Positions 1 to 11,841 of a DNA stretch of 64,000 bases are shown here, one piece after another. The first letter of the stretch is position 1, and each line of letters opens with the position of its first letter. The notes under the pieces were generated by a model. It saw only the letters and a program-made list of their open reading frames with translations, was not told where the DNA came from and ran no database searches. Source of the stretch: Melampsora larici-populina 98AG31 (lineage: Eukaryota; Basidiomycota; Pucciniomycetes; Pucciniales; Melampsoraceae); the NCBI RefSeq assembly GCF_000204055.1, contig NW_006768803.1, positions 599,607 to 663,606 of the forward strand. Direction: 5' to 3'. A program made the translations under genes and the position numbers.

Positions 1-16
1 CGACTTGTGTTTTCAG

Positions 17-3000
17 GCTTTGCAGAGACCATTGGCGGTCCAGGTGATGTCGTATTTTCTTGTTTGGCTTGTCCTGGAGGCCGCACAATGCAAGAAGAAT
101 CGATTCCAAGGCATTCTAAAAATGAAAATCATATTCGAAACCTTGAAAGGCGGAAAGCTACTTGCAACACGGCTGTCACTGCAGCTGTCAGCTTCATTTC
201 CTTTGCAAACAAAGCAGTGCAGGACGATCCACATCCAGCAAGTGATACCAATGATCAATTCAATAACAATCAACTTGATATGGATGAAGATTTGATGGAT
301 CCCCCTTTGGTGGAGCCCAACGTGGACGAGTCAGTTGATCATGAACGTGAACAACGACGACGGGCCCTTGTTGACCTTTGGGCGCGTGATTATACACGCC
401 TCTTTGCATCTCCAGCTCCAGCCTCCAATCACAGTGGCGGAAATAGCAAAGATGATAATATGGAACATCATTCAATGGATGTCAATAACAAAGATAACCA
501 ATCTGTGCCCTCAGATCCATCTGACAAAGAGGAAGAAGAAGGAAATGGTGTCAATACACAGGGTGTAGAGGATTCATCCTGGGCGCCTTTCTCAAGCTTG
601 GAGGTTAGAGCATTTGAAATTATTTTGATAACAATTCCAGAATCTTATATGCTTCTTTTGATCAGGAACTTGTTGGTTTTTTGATTCTAGGTTCATCTAG
701 GACAATCATGTCACAGCTTCAGTACAAACGTGTTTGTTCTTTTATTGGTCTCCTGAATGTGAAGCTTCCAGCATATAAAACCCTCCAGCGTGTGCGCAAA
801 AATCTCAAGAAGAGATTTGAATTTGACGTCTCCGAGTCCCTCAGTCCTTTGGAAAAGCCCTGTTTTGGACTCAAGGTCCAGCAGATATTGACTCAAGTAC
901 TTTTTGTTTTTCATCTTTGGTATCGAGTTTTTTTTCTCCTTGCTTATTGTGTGGTGTATTTTTATAGGAGCTAGCAAATCCATATGTTATGGATCATCTC
1001 CAATTCACACCCGAATTGCCAACATCAACATCAAAGATTAACCAGTTTACGCAATCAAAAAAATGGCGAGAAGTGCTGGATTGTGACTTACGGGTGCAAA
1101 TGGTGGACTCTCCAAATGGACACTTCTTCATATATGAGCCAGTCCAACTGATATCGAAAAGAAGTGTCATTCCGATATTCTTTTATCGAATCAATACTCA
1201 GGTCTTGGCGAAATGTGCTTTTGCACATCAATCTACTTATAAAGACTCTGAAGGATGTCAACGAATCTGTGTGGAGTTTCCAACAATCTCGTCTTTTGAT
1301 TCTTCACAGCTATCTTCAATTGATGTTAAAAACTTTGCCAGAGGATTAGATCAAATCGAAATTTGTGGCAAATTGATAAAAGATTTCTGTGGAGACGTGA
1401 TGTATGGTCAGTATTGTACATCTTTATTTGATTGTTTGTGACTGACTGGAGCTGATAAGAATGTAATCACAGAGAATGATGGCAATGGGCAATTCAATGA
1501 AGTTCCGATACAAAATGTGTGGAGAATAAAGGCAGGCGGCAGGATTATTCGACATGTTCCCTTGGTGCTTTATTGCGATGATCTCTCTGGAAACATCTCG
1601 AAAAGGTGGAATAAACACCTGGCTTTTTACTTCACACTCGCCGGATTACCTTCAAAATTTGCCAATCAAGAATATAACTGTCATTTCCTGACAACATCAA
1701 ATACGGCAGGGGCTTTGGAGCTTGCTGACCCTGTGATTGATGGAATCAAGTATGTATCTCTTCATTATGATGATTATACCATCTGACAATGCTTTGATTT
1801 CAGCAAACTCACAACAGACGGTTTTGTTGCATACGACAATCAGTGTCAAGGAGAAGTACTGGTTGTTCCATTCATTCTTTGTCATTTGGGTGATTCACCG
1901 ATGCACGCCGAAGTCATCAACACGATGAATCCAACGATTTCTCTCACACCATGCCGAATTTGTGACTTGAAGGTTGAATCACTGGCTCAGAAAAGGGCAC
2001 GAACTTATGTCAGCAATTTTGTCGGAGTTGATGAAAATGGGCACAAGGTAATATCTTCCTTTACGGATTTGAGTTGAAATTTACTATTACAATTGAGTTT
2101 TTGTGCATTTCTAACAGTTGGATTCACCAACAAGAAGCTGGGAGAAAACAAGAAAGCTAACGAAAGAACTGTGGGAGTTGGCGCAAAAGCCAAACAACAT
2201 CTCGGCTTTCGACAGTGAATCAGGTAAGTGTGGTGTTCGTGACCAAGGTAATATGCCCTTTGTCAAAAAGGTTCAAGACTTGCATCGAGACATAAATTAT
2301 TCAAAAGAAGCAGTGGTGCAAATATGCTCTGAACTGAATGAAGAATTTAAAGAACGCTTATTGAATCCGTTTCTGAGGTTGAAAGGTTACGTTCATTTAC
2401 TTCCATCACCAAGAAATGCACTGCACTAAATATGTCCATTTTCACAGGATTCGATGGTCATCAAGACACCCCAATTGAAATCCTTCACGTGGTGCTTTTG
2501 GGAGTAGCCAAATACCTTCTCCGCCATCGAATGAAGTTATGTTCAGTAAAAGAGAAGGAATTGATTTGGGGTCGGTGGAGATCCTTCAGCACTTCTGGAT
2601 TGAGCATTCTTGCGATCCAGCCGAAAAGCATGATAAATCACTTTCAAAGCCTCACAGGAAAAGAATTTCGTACAGTAATACAATCAGCCCCATTCATTTT
2701 TTTTGAATGTGATTTATTGCCTGAAGAGCGTGAAGCATGGACATCGCTATCTCACCTTGCACCAGTGATCTTTCAGACTGAAATTACCAACATGGAATCT
2801 TATCTTGAGCAACTTGGACAACGAATTGAAATGTTCCTCATATCAATCGTGAAACTCTCTGCACAATGGTGCAACAAGCCTAAATTCCATATGCTTGTTC
2901 ACCTCTCGGCGTCAATCCTCCGTTTTGGTGCAGCTTGCCTATTTGCGACAGAAAATTTTGAGTCTTATAATGGAAACACCCAACACTCATCAATACACTC

Positions 3001-4149
3001 AAATTCCATGAGTCCAGGTCGGGACATAGCGAATTCTTTCAATAATCACAGACTAATCCGGGCGCTCACTTCTGGTTCCCTCCTTTACGACAAGACACTG
3101 AAAACATACATTGCGGCAAGCCCAAAGGTCTCAAACATTTTTAAAAATAATGTATTATTTCAAAAGACAGTAGGCTACAATCAATCTTGGAATCAAGAAC
3201 ATAATTTCAAAGTCGGATGTGAGGAATTTCAATGACTTTATTCAAACAAAATGCTGATTGGATGCTTTTTTCTCACAGTCGTTCAAAAAAACCAACCACA
3301 ACAAGCCAACGAGTGCATACCAAAAGCAATCTTTGATGCATACTCGGCAAAAAACTGGAAAGTTCTTGAGTCTTTATCTTTGAAGAGCGGCCAGAAATTC
3401 AAACAGAATAGCTTTATATCGGTATGTAACATAAATATGATAGCTTTCTTCATTCTTCACAAATAATTTGTTCCCTAACCTCGTAACATTTGATTGTTTG
3501 TATCATTCAATCTTCAGATTAAATTAACATCTTCAGAATTACGATTCATAGGCAAGGTAGAAAGAATCTGGGGAACAGGTTCCTGTGTACCAGAACAAAG
3601 CAAAATCGAGGTTTACAAATGTCAAACTCGGGGCATTAGTGATTTTTACTGTATGCGCAAGATAGAGGTCTCTCAACAGCGCTATTGGATCAATCCCAGA
3701 GTAAGTAACAACCGACTAAGTGTTGAAATCGGCAACTTTGGCTAATGCAGATTGCCCAGGACATTGAAGGGGTCCTTAATGCGCAACACGACTGCAAAGA
3801 AAGCAAATGTAAAGTCCAAAAGAATCACCCTATCATGATTGAACGGCGGCTATCAAAGGTTTTTGATCACCGCGTGGTACATAAGGAGACAGCGTGGTAT
3901 ATCCTTAATTCTGGGTCTTTTTATTCTGCAGAACTCCATAGAAAGTGGGTGGGAATCTCTTTTCGAAAAGTACAGCCTGGAGACTGGGTGTTGGCAATCA
4001 CCAAAGGGCTTGATAATTGGGAATCAACATTGAAAGACAAGCAAGAAAAGATAGACAAACAAAAGGCAAAAGAAAACAATCCGGCAAAAAAGAGGAAGTT
4101 CAAGGGCAAAGAGAAAGCAACAGAACATGATCAGATTCTACAACTTTAA
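17..4149 (+). CDS. Tnp2/Plavaka-like DNA transposase, copy A (5' end outside window)
   Basis: Likely transposase of a cut-and-paste element. Exons read as 17-603, 666-896, 968-1406, 1452-1749, 1804-2047, 2118-2385, 2448-3218, 3279-3421, 3518-3700 and 3751-4149, joining into an open frame of about 1,187 codons with no internal stop. The first visible exon follows an acceptor at 11-16; the start-codon exon lies upstream of the window. Order of features: N-terminal zinc-finger-like CLAC...H...H; acidic linker; WREVLDCDLRVQM block; LYCDDLSGN block; GDSPMHAE followed by CRICD; TPIEILHVVLLG; NKPKFHMLVHL; ENFESYN; C-terminal HDCKESKCK; basic tail. These blocks resemble a large basidiomycete transposase family related to Tnp2/CACTA (Plavaka). 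Which residues are catalytic is inference: DD of LYCDD and E of FES are candidates. Intron positions and phases match copy B at 21675-25758 throughout. Confidence 0.8.
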
Positions 4150-4470
4150 TTTATTTTTGTTAAACCATCAGATATATAATCATTTCAATTTAATTCATTT
4201 TGCTTCGATCCAATTTGATAAGACTAAGATTGTACAATCAATTTATTTTCGTTAAACCATCAGATATATATTCATTTCAATTTAATTCATGATGCTAATT
4301 TTGCTTTGATCCAATTTGATAAGACTAAGATCGTACAATCAATTTATTGATTAGACGCACTGCCGTTTCAACAAAAATGATTGAATATAATAAGCCTAAG
4401 ATTGTACCATGATTGATCATCAATCAATTCATTGATTAGGCACACTGCCATTCCAACAAAAGGTGATTGA
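4150..4470. repeat. AT-rich tandem repeat after transposase A
   Basis: A unit of roughly 90-105 bp (GTTAAACCATCAGATATAT ... TTGATAAGACTAAGAT) occurs at about 4158-4246 and again at about 4250-4345. A shorter third echo (AAGCCTAAGATTGTACC, then the ATTGATTAGGC block) runs to about 4465. No ORF is present. It may be the 3' UTR/terminator of the transposase gene or a subterminal repeat. Confidence 0.7.
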
Positions 4471-5159
4471 TCATCAATCAAAATAGCTGCTTTTTATGTG
4501 GCTTTTTTCAAAAACTTGAACTTGTTTTGAGGAAATGGCATGCTGATTTTTGCCCCAAGGAAAATATGATATCAAGTGATATCATATCAAATCAGAGGAT
4601 GCCTCATTTTCTTTCTTCACTGATATCATTCCTTTTCTCCATTCAAAGAAATAACGTGAGCCCCTCCCTCAAAGCACGTCAGTTGTTGAACTTGTCTCAA
4701 TTCGAATTCTTTGCGCAAGTTTCACTGATTTCCTGTCTCTGTCACACAAATGTTACAGCTTTTATTTAATTGATTAATTAATGTTCACAAGTTCCCTTTC
4801 CTTCTCAAACCACCACCATTCCTTTTAATCAATCACCCTTTCGACTCATTCAACCATTCTGACATCGAAACATGGCACCTCAAAATCATTCCAATCCATA
4901 CACAATTCCAAATCGCACTAGTCCACAAAAATCCAGTCCAACCCAGAAAGAAGACGCTCCAAATTGACTCAGTCCACGCCCCACAATTCAAACCAGCTCG
5001 CGTGTTTGTGCAACTCCACGAGTCTCTGGCAAACCTCCTCAAGTCGGCCGTAGTACCTCGAGCAAGCGTGGAGCTGCCAGTGGCTCAGCTTTACAGCCAA
5101 CTGCCAGTGGCAGCGGATCATCCAAAGGCACTAAAACCAAGGCTTCAAACACTCGTGTG

Positions 5160-5470
5160 ATCACACCGCCTCCCTTGTTTTTGGAAGACAATCTTGCGGA
5201 TATCGACGGAGATGGTGAAGGAGCGGGTAGTGGTAAGTGGACTCTGTTCCATATTTGATTTAAATTCTTTCTTTAAAACGACTTGCTTCTCCATAAAAGC
5301 CAAAAAGGCCAAAGGAATCACGCCTCCTCCCTCGTTTTTGGAAGATGATCTCGCGGATCTTAACGGAGGTGGTGAAGGAGGAGGTAGTGGTAAGTGGTCT
5401 TTCTTCGGGCTTCGATTTAAATTGTTCCCTTAACCTACCTTTCTTCTCCAATGAAACAAACCACCAAGAA
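5160..5470 (+). repeat. Tandem exon-intron duplication
   Basis: 5160-5316 and 5317-about 5470 are diverged tandem copies with a period of 157 bp. Each carries the end of an exon (ITPPPxFLEDxLADxxGxGEGxGSG), the same GTAAGTGG donor, a TTTAAATT intron core and a CTTCTCCA-type tract before the acceptor. The second exon of the gene therefore arose by internal duplication of an exon-intron block. Confidence 0.8.
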
Positions 5471-5480
5471 GGAAGGAAGA

Positions 5481-5605
5481 AATCTCACAACGATGACGAT
5501 GACGATAACGATAATGATTACGATGACGATGACGACTACAACATCAATGAGGATGATGATGATGATGGCGATGGCGATGATGATGATGATGGTGGCGATG
5601 ATCTT
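5481..5605 (+). repeat. GAT/GAC microsatellite in coding region
   Basis: Imperfect trinucleotide array of GAT, GAC and AAT units. In one frame it encodes an Asp/Asn-rich acidic stretch that stops at about 5627. In the frame that stays open into the following conserved exon it would encode Met/Thr. Slippage here is the probable source of the frame conflict. Confidence 0.85.
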
Positions 5606-7208
5606 AGTAGGATCTGCAGTAGAAAATGAAGATAGACGTCATAGCAGCCCTGCTGCTGCTAAACCAGCGATTCGAGCAGTTCCAATGCATCTCACTGGTC
5701 CACGCTTACATACTTTCAATGAAATTTCTAATCTTCTTGGACTCAATCAAGATTATAAGGTAAAGGGACGTGAGCTCTGCAATGTAAGTAACATGGTAAT
5801 ACTTTCCATGATAGTGAACAGAGCTCAATTTTGACCTGCAGGTACACGAGAAAGCAGATCATTTCACAGCCATGATGGTAAACCTGCTTTCAACTCAACA
5901 AAAGATTGATGAGTATCACGAAGATGTTAACAGCAAGATCACCCAATTACTGGAAAGTTTATCGTCAGTATCAGGTCCAATGAAGGGGTGGAACCCAGCC
6001 CACGAGCTTAGTGTAAGTCAAATAACAATCATCGATACAAAACTCGTTCTTCACTGATGTTTTGGTCACTTTAAGCAAACTTCATGTATCATAGCCACTC
6101 AGTGCATCATCACAGGTGACGTGCAAGCGTACACAGCTACCCACAACAACCAAGGCAATCAAGACCATCTTCCCCACTCTCTATCTGCGAAAGTTTTGGT
6201 AAGCAGCCACCAAATGTTCTAGAATTTCTTTCTCTCATACTTTGTGTTGTCACTGAGAGCTTGTGTTGCAGGATAAAATTCTTGAAAATCCGTATGAATG
6301 GCAAAAAAGATTGCTTCCAGCCCGATATGGCAGAAATCCGGACCCTGTTGAATCAAAAGACTTTCACAAGTGGCTCAATGTCATTTTGAAAGAGATTAGA
6401 AAGGATCTCAACAAAATTGTAAGCAATTTTAAGCAATTTCATCCCTTATCTTCAACCAGACCAAGTTACAATCGATTTTTCATTTTACAGCTCCTCACCA
6501 ACATGCACATTCCAAATCGAGCCAAGAAGACTCCGTCCCTCTTGAACGTGCCAACCATTGAAACCATGATTGTCAAGGCAAGTAGGGCATAGTACCTGTT
6601 GTTCTGATTATTTTTTGTTTCTTGCATTTATGATTTAGACTCATAGTTGGAATATTAATAGATTTACAAAAGAGAACAAGACTTCATTGGAGGTAAAGTG
6701 CGTGTTTGTGAAGAGATTCTAGCAGAAGTTGACCATCTTCAAAGATCTCGTTATGCGTGGCTTGTAAGTTTCATGCAGATTTTCTGCATCCCAAAATAAC
6801 CTAGGCTGATTTGACATTACGGTTTCAACAGAGAATGCAATTGATCCATTGGGGCTACAATTTGGCAGATTACAACAACCATTCATTCTGGGCAGTTGTA
6901 GACAACAAGTTGGAAGAATTGCGCACTAAGTCCGTCCGTTATTGTTATGTGTGAGTTTCTCCTTTGTTTGTCGTGTCTTTGATTGATGATTTCACCTTAT
7001 GATTAAACATATTCATTAAAAAAACAGCTACTTTCACGAGGTCTTAAGCTTGGACTTTGACCAATTCGATGGGGAAAGAGCCTTTACTGAAATCCAGAAG
7101 ACCACCGACTTTGCGTTGCCAAGTGAGGAAGAGGTTCAGGCACGAATCAAACACTTGGATCAGACCCACAGAGCTGTGATAGGAGAAAAGGAGGCCTTCC
7201 ATCAATGA

Positions 7209-9030
7209 TAGTATCACAATTATTTTGCATTTCTCTCGTCTTCTCTGATGTGAAATATTTCCTTTTCTCCCCTTTTCTCTCCTTTTCTCTCATGTAACAT
7301 ATTATTTTCTGTTTGTCTCATTGTGTGTCTGATAGAGTTTGCTATTATTTTGTATTTCTCACATTTCCTCATGTAACATTTCCCCTTTCCTCTCATTGTG
7401 TATCTCGTCTATTTATTTTGTAAATACTTTCTGTCATTGTTTCAGTTTGTTGTCAGTGGAACACATTATTAGTTCAGCGTACTGACTGACCTTGTGAGGG
7501 TTGGGTATTCAAAAGAATACTCAGGGCTCACTAAAATTGGCAAGGTGGGTTGGTAATTTTTGATAATTAAGTTATATTTCAAATATAATGTATTACAATA
7601 AACTTATAAAGATAAGAAAGAGAGAAGGAAGAGAGGAACTGGTCTGTTTGGATAAATCCAGACAGACTACAGTTAAATGACTCCTTAAAAGGAGGTTCAG
7701 GGTTTAATTATAATATAATATAATTAGTGAAAGCTGGATCCAGGGCTTTCCTTCAATCTTCAAAGTGACTGATTGAAGAGTGATGTGTAGGTTCACTAGT
7801 CTGGTTGTTATAAAGTCACCAACTTATGGTTATTCAAAAGGTACACCAACCTTGATTTGATATAGGTCACTAACCTGCAGTTGTTCAGAAGGTACACTAA
7901 CCTGTGAGTTGATATAGGTCACTAACCTGTAGTTGTTCTGGAGGTAACTAGCCTGATGTTTATTGGAAGGTCACTAACCTGATAGGGGGGTTCTACTTAG
8001 GGGAAGTAGGGATCCAGAGGATGAAGAATAAGATTACTTTATCTTTTAGTCAGGAAGCTACTTTAAAGATATGAAGTGAATCACTAGTCTTATATTTATA
8101 AGACTTTTGATTATGTACTTCAAAAGAGTCTTTAAAGAGTTCTTTAAAAGAGGTGTGTAATAAAAATTGCTTTAGGGAAAGTCCTTGAAGGCTGAGAGAG
8201 GAGGGGTTTATATATCCTCCTCTCCAAACCTAATTGTAGTGATATTTGATTGTATCATCACTGTGGTTTAGGGTTTAATGATTACTATTAATTATCATTA
8301 TTATTAATATTACATAATTACATATACGTGTTATGTAATTTATGTAGTATAAGCATTTTAACTCTTGACACTGAGTTATGAGGTGTAATTGGTATTTTAT
8401 TACATGTTACATGTGTTTTTAAATGTATATACATATGTAATTGATGTTTGTATATGTTTTAATAAGTAAAAAGTCTAATATTATAAGTTAGTTTTGGGTA
8501 CATGTATATGTATCCAGGGCTGACAGACCTGGCGAACCACATCACGTGGAGTGTATAAAACAGGTGGCCTGCAAGCTGGACAGAAAATTGGGAGCACCCC
8601 CAAGTTTTGACCGCCCTGAAACCAGTTCAGAACTGAGCTTATAAGACCGGCTCCTCCCAGGTTCAGCAGGGCAGGTTCTACACACAGTTTTGCTCAAGCT
8701 ACCAAAACCGGTTCTTGACCAGGGGTCTACCCTAGTTCAGGAACCGTTTCGATGGGTTTGTGGTGTAGGGTTCAGGGGCGGGGGGCCTAGTCCTCAAACC
8801 CCCAATCTTATCCGCGGGGACCCCCGGCTTCCCGCGGGTTTTAGGTATTTGGGATAGGGGTCGGGGGGCTTTCTGCAACCCGGGTTTTGGTTGGTTTGGG
8901 TAGGGTTTGGGTGCGGGGGGGCCTACTGGGTATCGGTTTGGGGTGCGGGTAGGCCATTACCCGCGTTTCTCGGGTCGGGGCTCCGGCTGAGCAGGTTTCA
9001 CAGAACCTGCATCCCCGAATTGAGCTCTTG
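7209..9030. other. Non-coding repeat-like stretch, no gene seen
   Basis: No convincing ORF. 7795-7985 holds a degenerate tandem repeat of the motif GGTCACTAACCTG (several copies about 33-65 bp apart). 7690-8500 is AT-rich with a possible TATA-bearing segment near 8208, and could be part of a retrotransposon LTR, but no TG...CA pair was found. 8640-8770 repeats GGTTC/GAACC words and ends in TGTGGTGTAG. 8770-9000 is strongly G-rich on the plus strand. Confidence 0.5.
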
Positions 9031-9043
9031 GGTGGGTCCGATC

Positions 9044-9309
9044 AGGACCCCGGTATGCTCTTATGAAGGGTACAGATCTAGAATTGTGACTTTTGAGCTC
9101 GCGCGGAGATACAACATATGTGATTAAACAGTGTTCTCTTGGATTTTACCGGTTTCTGCCTGAATTTCAGAGTTGCTAAGTCCAATACAGCTGATTGAAA
9201 AGACTAAACCTGTCTTAAAGCTATGGGTAAAGCCAGGGATAAGTTTCCGAGCGAGCTCAAAAGTCACATTTTTGGATCTGTACCCCTTATAAGAGCATGC
9301 CGGGGTCCT
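9044..9309. repeat. 63-bp inverted repeat with 140-bp spacer
   Basis: Left arm 9044-9106 (AGGACCCCGGTATGCTCTTA ...) pairs with right arm 9247-9309. The arms share the core GTGACTTTTGAGCTCGC and differ at only a few positions. Short ORFs crossing the arms on both strands are mirror images of each other, so they are not treated as genes. It may be a foldback element or two inverted solo repeats. Confidence 0.85.
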
Positions 9310-10218
9310 GTCCAATCCTTCTCGTCCAGCTCCTGACGAGCACTCATCAAACTCCCGCCTGATTTGTATCTTCGAATCCACCACGTGTCTGCTACCTTGC
9401 TTTACCACTTGGGTGCAAGAGCTTCATCAAGGGAAACATAAGCGCACAGTAATGTCAGTCTGCTGAATCTATTGCAAGTAATTGAACATAACTGATCTGA
9501 TGTTATTTTTTGATAAGCTTTCACACCTTTCACAGATCTGTAAAAGGTTCAAAAAGGGCGTTTGCGAGGCTTGAGGCTCCACAAATTACTTTACCTGTAA
9601 GAGCTTTTGAACGGTTGAAGCATGGGCGTGATCACGCAACCAAGCATACCGGTCAACAAATCTGCAAAGCAAAAAGTTGGATAAAAATTGTTGTTGGTTT
9701 TGTGTGGCTTTGATATCAATTTTGAGCCATCTTGCAAACATTCCCAAAAATTTGAATGGCGATTGAACGGGGTTTGGAAACTTGTTGGTCGGTTTTTCGC
9801 CCAATCCCTAATGTCGAGATGTTGGTGTGAGTTCCGCCGGGGTATTTCCTTGAAATATCCCATCCCCTCTGCACTCTAATCTCCTTTTTAATGGCACACC
9901 AAGTGTATAATGAAGTTTGAGCGCAGCACTCCCTTCTTTCTTTTGTCACCCTGGGCTTCACAACATCTCAAAAACTCCACATCTTATGGCTCATTGTCAG
10001 TTTGGGGCCAATCTTGGGGCCAAACACATCAGATGAATTCTGCATGCTGCGTGTCAGATTCGATTTGGGCAAACCAAAAAGGCAAGAGATCAAAAAACAC
10101 TTTGCGCTTAGGCGGCGACTTAATGAAAATGCATTCTATAAATTATGTAACTGCACTGCTTCAACATTACAATTTTGTAAATACCTGCTGCTTCATGACT
10201 AAGAGCATCTCCAAAGGC

Positions 10219-10276
10219 ACCCTCTAAACGTAAAATTTCTGAAATACACGTAAGGTGTATTTTATGTTTAGAGGGT
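10219..10276. repeat. Short foldback, CCCTCTAAACGTAAAAT arms
   Basis: The arms ACCCTCTAAACGTAAAAT and ATTTTATGTTTAGAGGGT flank a small loop. The inner word ACACGTAAGGTGTATTTT recurs near 63688. GAGCATCTCCA just upstream (10203) resembles termini of small DNA transposons. No target duplication was identified. Confidence 0.6.
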
Positions 10277-10466
10277 TGGGTCAAAAAACAACCCTCCAGC
10301 AGTACGCAGTTTTCTCACATATGGCCATGTGGGTGATAATGTTTTTGAGGAATACTAGTTTTGATTTTGAAATTTGATTTGGTCCTGGAAGACAATCAAC
10401 CATACCTGATGTGATATCTAGGTGATCAGACCTGGTACCCAAAGAAGGAACAAAGCTTCACTGCCA

Positions 10467-10640
10467 GCATAGATGCCTCAGGTTGAGAAATCCGAGGCAT
10501 CATCGGAGGCAAATCCTCGGACAGACCTTGTCCGAGGTTTTCGCCCGAGGTATTTTTTTCCCCTGAGAATTACCTCGGATCAAAACCTCGGGAATCTTCT
10601 GTCCAAGGTTTTGCATCCGAGAATACCTAATCCGAGGTAA
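10467..10640. repeat. CCGAGG/CCTCGG foldback cluster (MITE-like)
   Basis: About ten CCGAGG or CCTCGG words lie in under 180 bp. The core 10531-10597 is an inverted repeat (CCGAGGTTTT...CCGAGGTA against TACCTCGG...AAAACCTCGG), and weaker outer arms extend it. No coding potential. It sits just upstream of a Gypsy remnant. Confidence 0.7.
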
Positions 10641-10642
10641 AT

Positions 10643-11841
10643 ATGTTGGCGGTGCTTACATTTGGCAGACTCCTAAAACCTGAAAATCTGCCAGCTGATG
10701 CTTTTCTCAATGAATTGGAGATAGGGGATCTTTGGTTTGAAAAAGAAGAATTACCTGAAACCAAAGAGCTTACTGAAGATGAAGATGAATTAAGTAGCTC
10801 AGAAGGAAAACTTAAAATCATGACAGACAGAGAAATTTTGGAATTGGTACAAGAAGAAAGTTACCGGATACAAAGTAGAATCCGGGCATGTGCCCTGCTT
10901 TGTGCCCAGATTTTTTTGGCAGTAAATTTTGATTTTCTGGGCAAAAGTCTGGGCCCAGAATTCAAATCTACTGCCAAAAAAATCTGGGCACAAGGCTGAG
11001 CACGTGCCCGAATTCTACTTTGTATCCCATAAATGTTGAGATCCAAGACCTGATATCACTATGCACTGACATGCAAACCTCTAAGCATCTTACAGAGTAT
11101 CAAATCATAGACAAAATTTTGCATTTCAACAACAATGTCATCATCTCACAGAACACCAACATAAAATGCATATCTTATGCTCTAGACATGGCAGCAGACT
11201 CTCTGGACACCCAAGCAGAATGAGAACATTGGCTCTTGTGAAGCGTGCATATCACTGGCCGTCTATGAAAGCAGTCATCAACAATTACGTCAACAGGTTC
11301 TCAAGATGTGAAATCAAGGACTGAGAAAGCTTTTGGTAGCTTAGAACCTTTACCAGTTACAGAAGAACCATGGCTCAACATCTGCTACAATATCATCACA
11401 GATTTGCCAGATTCAGATAGCTATGATAGTATTTTAACTTCTGTTGATAGATTAACCAAATTGGCACATATTTTAGCCTGTAAGAATAGTGTGACCTCAA
11501 ATGAATTATCTCAACTAATGATGAATGAGGTATGGAGGCTGCATGGTACCACTAGGTCAATCACTTTGGAAAGGGGCCACATGTTCATTTCAAAAATCAC
11601 AAAAGATTTCATTGAAAGGTTGGACATCAAGACTCAGTAATCAACCACTTACCAACCTCAGATGGAAGGACAATCTGAGATTAACCATAAAGCATTGGAG
11701 CAATATATAAGGCATCTCACTTCCTATGAACAAGATGATTGGAGTGAACTCTTACCTTTTGCTGAATTCTCTAACAACAACAATGAACAAGCAGCTATAG
11801 CATATCACTGTTTAATCATTCAAGTTAAACAAGAACAATAG
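10643..11841 (+). pseudogene. Dead Ty3/Gypsy retrotransposon fragment (integrase)
   Basis: Remnant of a Ty3/Gypsy pol gene. Around 11225-11310 one frame reads LALVKRAYHWPSMKAVINNY, the zinc-binding HHCC region, with one expected Cys missing. 11308-11640 reads the integrase core (ITDLPDSDSYDSILTSVDRL ... EVWRLHG ... ITLERGHMFIS). After an in-frame TAA at 11638 the same frame continues through the conserved C-terminal part (PQMEGQSEINHKALEQYIR ... WSELLPFAEF) to TAG at 11839-11841. At the positions where the family has catalytic Asp, I read Asn (CYNIITD) and Glu (LERG); the third acidic residue (GQSE) is kept. It has frameshifts, stops and an inserted MITE. No LTRs identified. Confidence 0.85.
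10866..11027. mobile_element. 162-bp MITE inside the Gypsy remnant
   Basis: Near-perfect long palindrome. The termini GGATACAAAGTAGAAT and its complement ATTCTACTTTGTATCC are followed inward by GTGCCC...GGGCAC and by a matched TTTTTTTGGCAGTA / TACTGCCAAAAAAA pair. It has no ORF of its own and interrupts the Gypsy-derived frame. The target duplication is unclear. Confidence 0.9.

Larger units (their letters stand above)
4872..7208 (+). pseudogene. Multi-exon accessory gene of unknown family, copy 1, 5' part disrupted
   Basis: Ten exons can be read: 4872-5232, 5300-5389, about 5469-5783, 5842-6012, 6076-6198, 6272-6418, 6491-6577, 6662-6763, 6832-6950 and 7028-7208. From 5842 the frame is clean to TGA at 7206-7208 and encodes hydrophilic helical-looking protein (VHEKADHF..., DKILENPYEWQ..., YFHEVLSLDF...). 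The 5' part is damaged. The ATG frame at 4872 stops at about 4965, while the frame that joins the repeated TPPPxFLEDxLAD motif is offset by one. A second frame change falls in the GAT/GAC-rich stretch. No domain recognised. It is a paralogue of 32588-34529: the 147-nt exon, the following LLTN exon and the phase-2 last intron are shared, with local similarity (SxWxxVDNxLExLR). It lies 720 bp downstream of transposase A on the same strand, so a transposon accessory role is inferred. Confidence 0.65.

Noticed and set aside
5451..5600. Met/Thr-rich ORF as an independent gene
   Set aside because: It is the GAT/GAC microsatellite in an alternate frame; only its continuation after about 5610 looks like real protein.
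8891..9408. ORFs 8891-9127 (+) and 9124-9408 (-) sharing peptides such as SYEGYRS/SYKGYRS
   Set aside because: The similarity is the consequence of the 63-bp inverted repeat, not of homologous genes.
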